A stretch of 7,539 bases of DNA from Anaerolineae bacterium (GTDB lineage Bacteria; Chloroflexota; Anaerolineae; Promineifilales; Promineifilaceae), in the NCBI GenBank assembly GCA_028277515.1, contig JANQGC010000279.1, positions 1-7,539 on the forward strand, written 5' to 3'. The position numbers and the translations under genes are program-made. The notes beneath the pieces were generated by a model. That model made no database searches and had not been told where the DNA came from. It was given only the letters and a program-made list of their open reading frames with translations. Positions 6,349 through 7,539 of the stretch are shown here, one piece after another; the first letter of the stretch is position 1, and every line of letters starts with the position of its first letter.

Positions 6349-7539
6349 TTATCCACCTCCCAGCTTTCCGGTTTCAATTAGCCATTTTGCTTGTTCCGGG
6401 CTTAGACGCCAACCTGACCAAAAGCGATTATTTGGATGAGTGAAGACATTTAACCCAGTATCTGGATTGTAATAGTGGATAGCGGGATGATTTCTGAATT
6501 CACCTTCAATTCGTACTGTACCAGGGTCGTGAATATGCTTTTCAATTGCGGTTCGAAACCGAGCAAAATTTGAAGGATTAGGATTACCTTCAACACCAAA
6601 TTGGTTGGCATGCTTAAAATGCGTTTTCAGCTGTTTTTCATCAAATTCGATTCGTTTTGATGTATCATCTACGCTATTCGGGTCAAAATCATCAGGATCT
6701 AGGTCTCCGGGATTTCCTGAAACATTGCCCGCAATGTTCTTAAAGATCTCCTGAGCAAGATCGGAAACATCGTCAGCGCCATCATCTGCATCATTGATAA
6801 TATTTACTATCCCAGTCGTAGCATCTGCGATTGGGTTGAATTCTGGACTAATGGCATCAGCAACAACAACTGCGAGTGCTACAGTTGCCGCCGCCCCTGC
6901 GACAACAGTTCCGGCGCTGATGGAAAAGCCAGCGACCGCACAAGCAGCGGTATCGAATGGGGGAACAACAACACAATGACCAGATGGGTCAGAGTACTTG
7001 ACAGGATTATTGAGGGTGTAGCTATATCTGTTGAAGCTCTGCGGATTCAGCGGATCGGGCACAATGGTATCGGGGCTGAGGAAGCGGCCGACCTCGGGCA
7101 TAAACCAGCGCGCCCGCATATAGGTCAGTCCAATATCCCGGTTTTCCTGGTGGCCGGTGAATCCCCGGTCGCTGATGGAAGGATTAGTCGAAGTCGGCGG
7201 CGGCCCGCGGTAGCCGCCGAACGGTTCATAACGGGTGATGCCCCCCACCAGGTTGCCGCTGTCGTCGGTAATGGCCGTGACACTTCCTAAATGATCCGTG
7301 TACAAGTAATACAAATCTCTCGTTATGAAAGTAAACTGGCCTCGATCATCAATGTCCACCACCCGCACGGCAACCGTTTGCCCACCAATGCTGTAGGTTG
7401 TCCGTTGAATCTTTTGAAATATGGCATAGTACCAGAAGTAGCCGGTACACGCCAAACGTTCCGACTGCTTGAAATCATCATCACAGCCGGTGCCTTCGGA
7501 CCAGGTGCCGGTGGAGAAAGTGGTCGGCGCTTCCGTCTG
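6349..7539 (-). CDS. C-terminal part of an Rhs/YD-repeat toxin with a colicin D-like tRNase tip (5' end outside the window)
   Basis: The frame is open from the window edge to TAA at 6349 (396 residues visible). The TTG at 7455 is not a believable start, because TEAPTTFSTGTWSEGTGCDDD continues upstream in frame. In order it shows the end of a CBM60-like domain (SERLACTGYFWYY); Rhs core from TYSIGGQTVAVRV through TDHLGSVTAIT, GGITRYEPFGGYRG and GRFLSPDTIVPDP to NNPVKYSDPSGH (7398-6973); a hydrophobic segment (AGFSISAGTVVAGAAATVAL); and the pre-toxin motif IAGNVSGNPGDLDP (6735-6694). The tip has FKHANQFGV (His codon 6610-6612), HYYNPDTGLNV and FWSGWRLSPEQ (SGW 6409-6417). These match colicin D's catalytic domain, where a Lys/His pair and Ser/Trp act in cleaving tRNA anticodon loops. 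This is the only tip joined in frame to upstream delivery domains, so it is probably the active toxin. The exact tRNA target is unknown. Confidence 0.88.
   Translation of the reverse strand, partial: QTEAPTTFSTGTWSEGTGCDDDFKQSERLACTGYFWYYAIFQKIQRTTYSIGGQTVAVRVVDIDDRGQFTFITRDLYYLYTDHLGSVTAITDDSGNLVGGITRYEPFGGYRGPPPTSTNPSISDRGFTGHQENRDIGLTYMRARWFMPEVGRFLSPDTIVPDPLNPQSFNRYSYTLNNPVKYSDPSGHCVVVPPFDTAACAVAGFSISAGTVVAGAAATVALAVVVADAISPEFNPIADATTGIVNIINDADDGADDVSDLAQEIFKNIAGNVSGNPGDLDPDDFDPNSVDDTSKRIEFDEKQLKTHFKHANQFGVEGNPNPSNFARFRTAIEKHIHDPGTVRIEGEFRNHPAIHYYNPDTGLNVFTHPNNRFWSGWRLSPEQAKWLIETGKLGGG
6353..6360 (-). promoter_or_regulatory. Ribosome-binding site of the immunity gene embedded in the toxin's last codons
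   Basis: GGAGGTGG reads as Gly-Gly-Gly of the toxin C-terminus and as a strong Shine-Dalgarno for the ATG at 6348 (7 bases from GGAGG). It fixes the immunity start and couples it to toxin translation. Confidence 0.75.
6973..7398 (-). repeat. Rhs core homology block, copy in the carrier gene
   Basis: The fullest copy, from TTYSIGGQ to DPSGHC. It is alignable over its whole length with 3806-4219, including 44 identical bases (7067-7110 with 3900-3943), and over its C-terminal part with 5679-5797. Confidence 0.88.
7475..7539. repeat. Right copy of the 65-bp direct repeat
   Basis: Matches 1-65 with one mismatch (G at 7492). It encodes the end of the CBM60-like domain of the carrier gene, upstream of its Rhs core. 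Confidence 0.95.

Noticed and set aside
7453..7455. TTG at 7455 as the start of the right-hand Rhs gene
   Set aside because: The frame continues upstream to the window edge with clear CBM60-like sequence that matches the left-edge copy, so this is an internal codon.
1..7539. A 7.47-kb plasmid or excised circle
   Set aside because: The terminal overlap has a mismatch, no replication, integrase or transposase gene is present, and repeat-limited assembly or tandem duplication explains the overlap equally well.
1..7539. CRISPR array, tRNA or rRNA genes
   Set aside because: No regularly spaced short repeats, cloverleaf or rRNA-like segment was seen on either strand.

Overview
This window is a polymorphic-toxin locus of the Rhs/YD-repeat type, and every credible gene is on the minus strand (read from high to low coordinates). 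The Thr/Pro linkers of the PTPTATNTP kind, the wording of the Rhs core (GITRYEPFGGYRG, GRFLSPDTIVPDP) and the lectin-like modules resemble Rhs proteins of Chloroflexota (Anaerolineae-like). That assignment is from memory of the family, and no taxonomic marker gene is present.

Layout in the direction of transcription. (1) 7539-6349: the C-terminal part of a large Rhs protein, entering from outside the window. It has the end of a carbohydrate-binding domain, the Rhs core and a colicin D-like tRNase tip. (2) 6348-6037: its small colicin-D-type immunity gene, abutting the toxin as TAAATG. (3) 5945-5009: a second, orphan tip. It has a short, frame-broken piece of the core and an intact PD-(D/E)xK-like nuclease domain, followed by an unrecognised 171-aa putative immunity gene (5003-4488). 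(4) 4234-3200: a third orphan tip with a longer core fragment and an HNH/His-Me-type (RHHIIEKRF) nuclease domain, followed by a 276-aa double-CXXCG putative immunity gene (3188-2358). (5) 2357-1896: an AT-rich spacer with a strong hairpin. (6) 1895-1: a 5'-truncated, once-frameshifted Rhs fragment (YD repeat, CBM4/9-like, LamG-like, CBM60-like domains) that runs off the left edge.

How the parts fit: the first gene appears to be the expressed carrier. The two downstream tip-plus-immunity modules keep enough core DNA (52 bp identical between modules 2 and 3, 44 bp identical between 1 and 3) to recombine onto a full-length rhs gene and switch its toxin. Immunity genes follow each tip closely, with Shine-Dalgarno sequences, so they may be expressed independently of switching. 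GC-rich shared core gives way abruptly to AT-rich toxin/immunity DNA.

The first 65 bases and the last 65 bases of the window are the same sequence with one mismatch (offset 7474), in the same reading frame. Joining them would make one continuous YD-lectin-core-toxin gene. The locus is therefore either a tandem repeat of about 7.5 kb, a contig broken at a repeat, or (less likely) a circular molecule.
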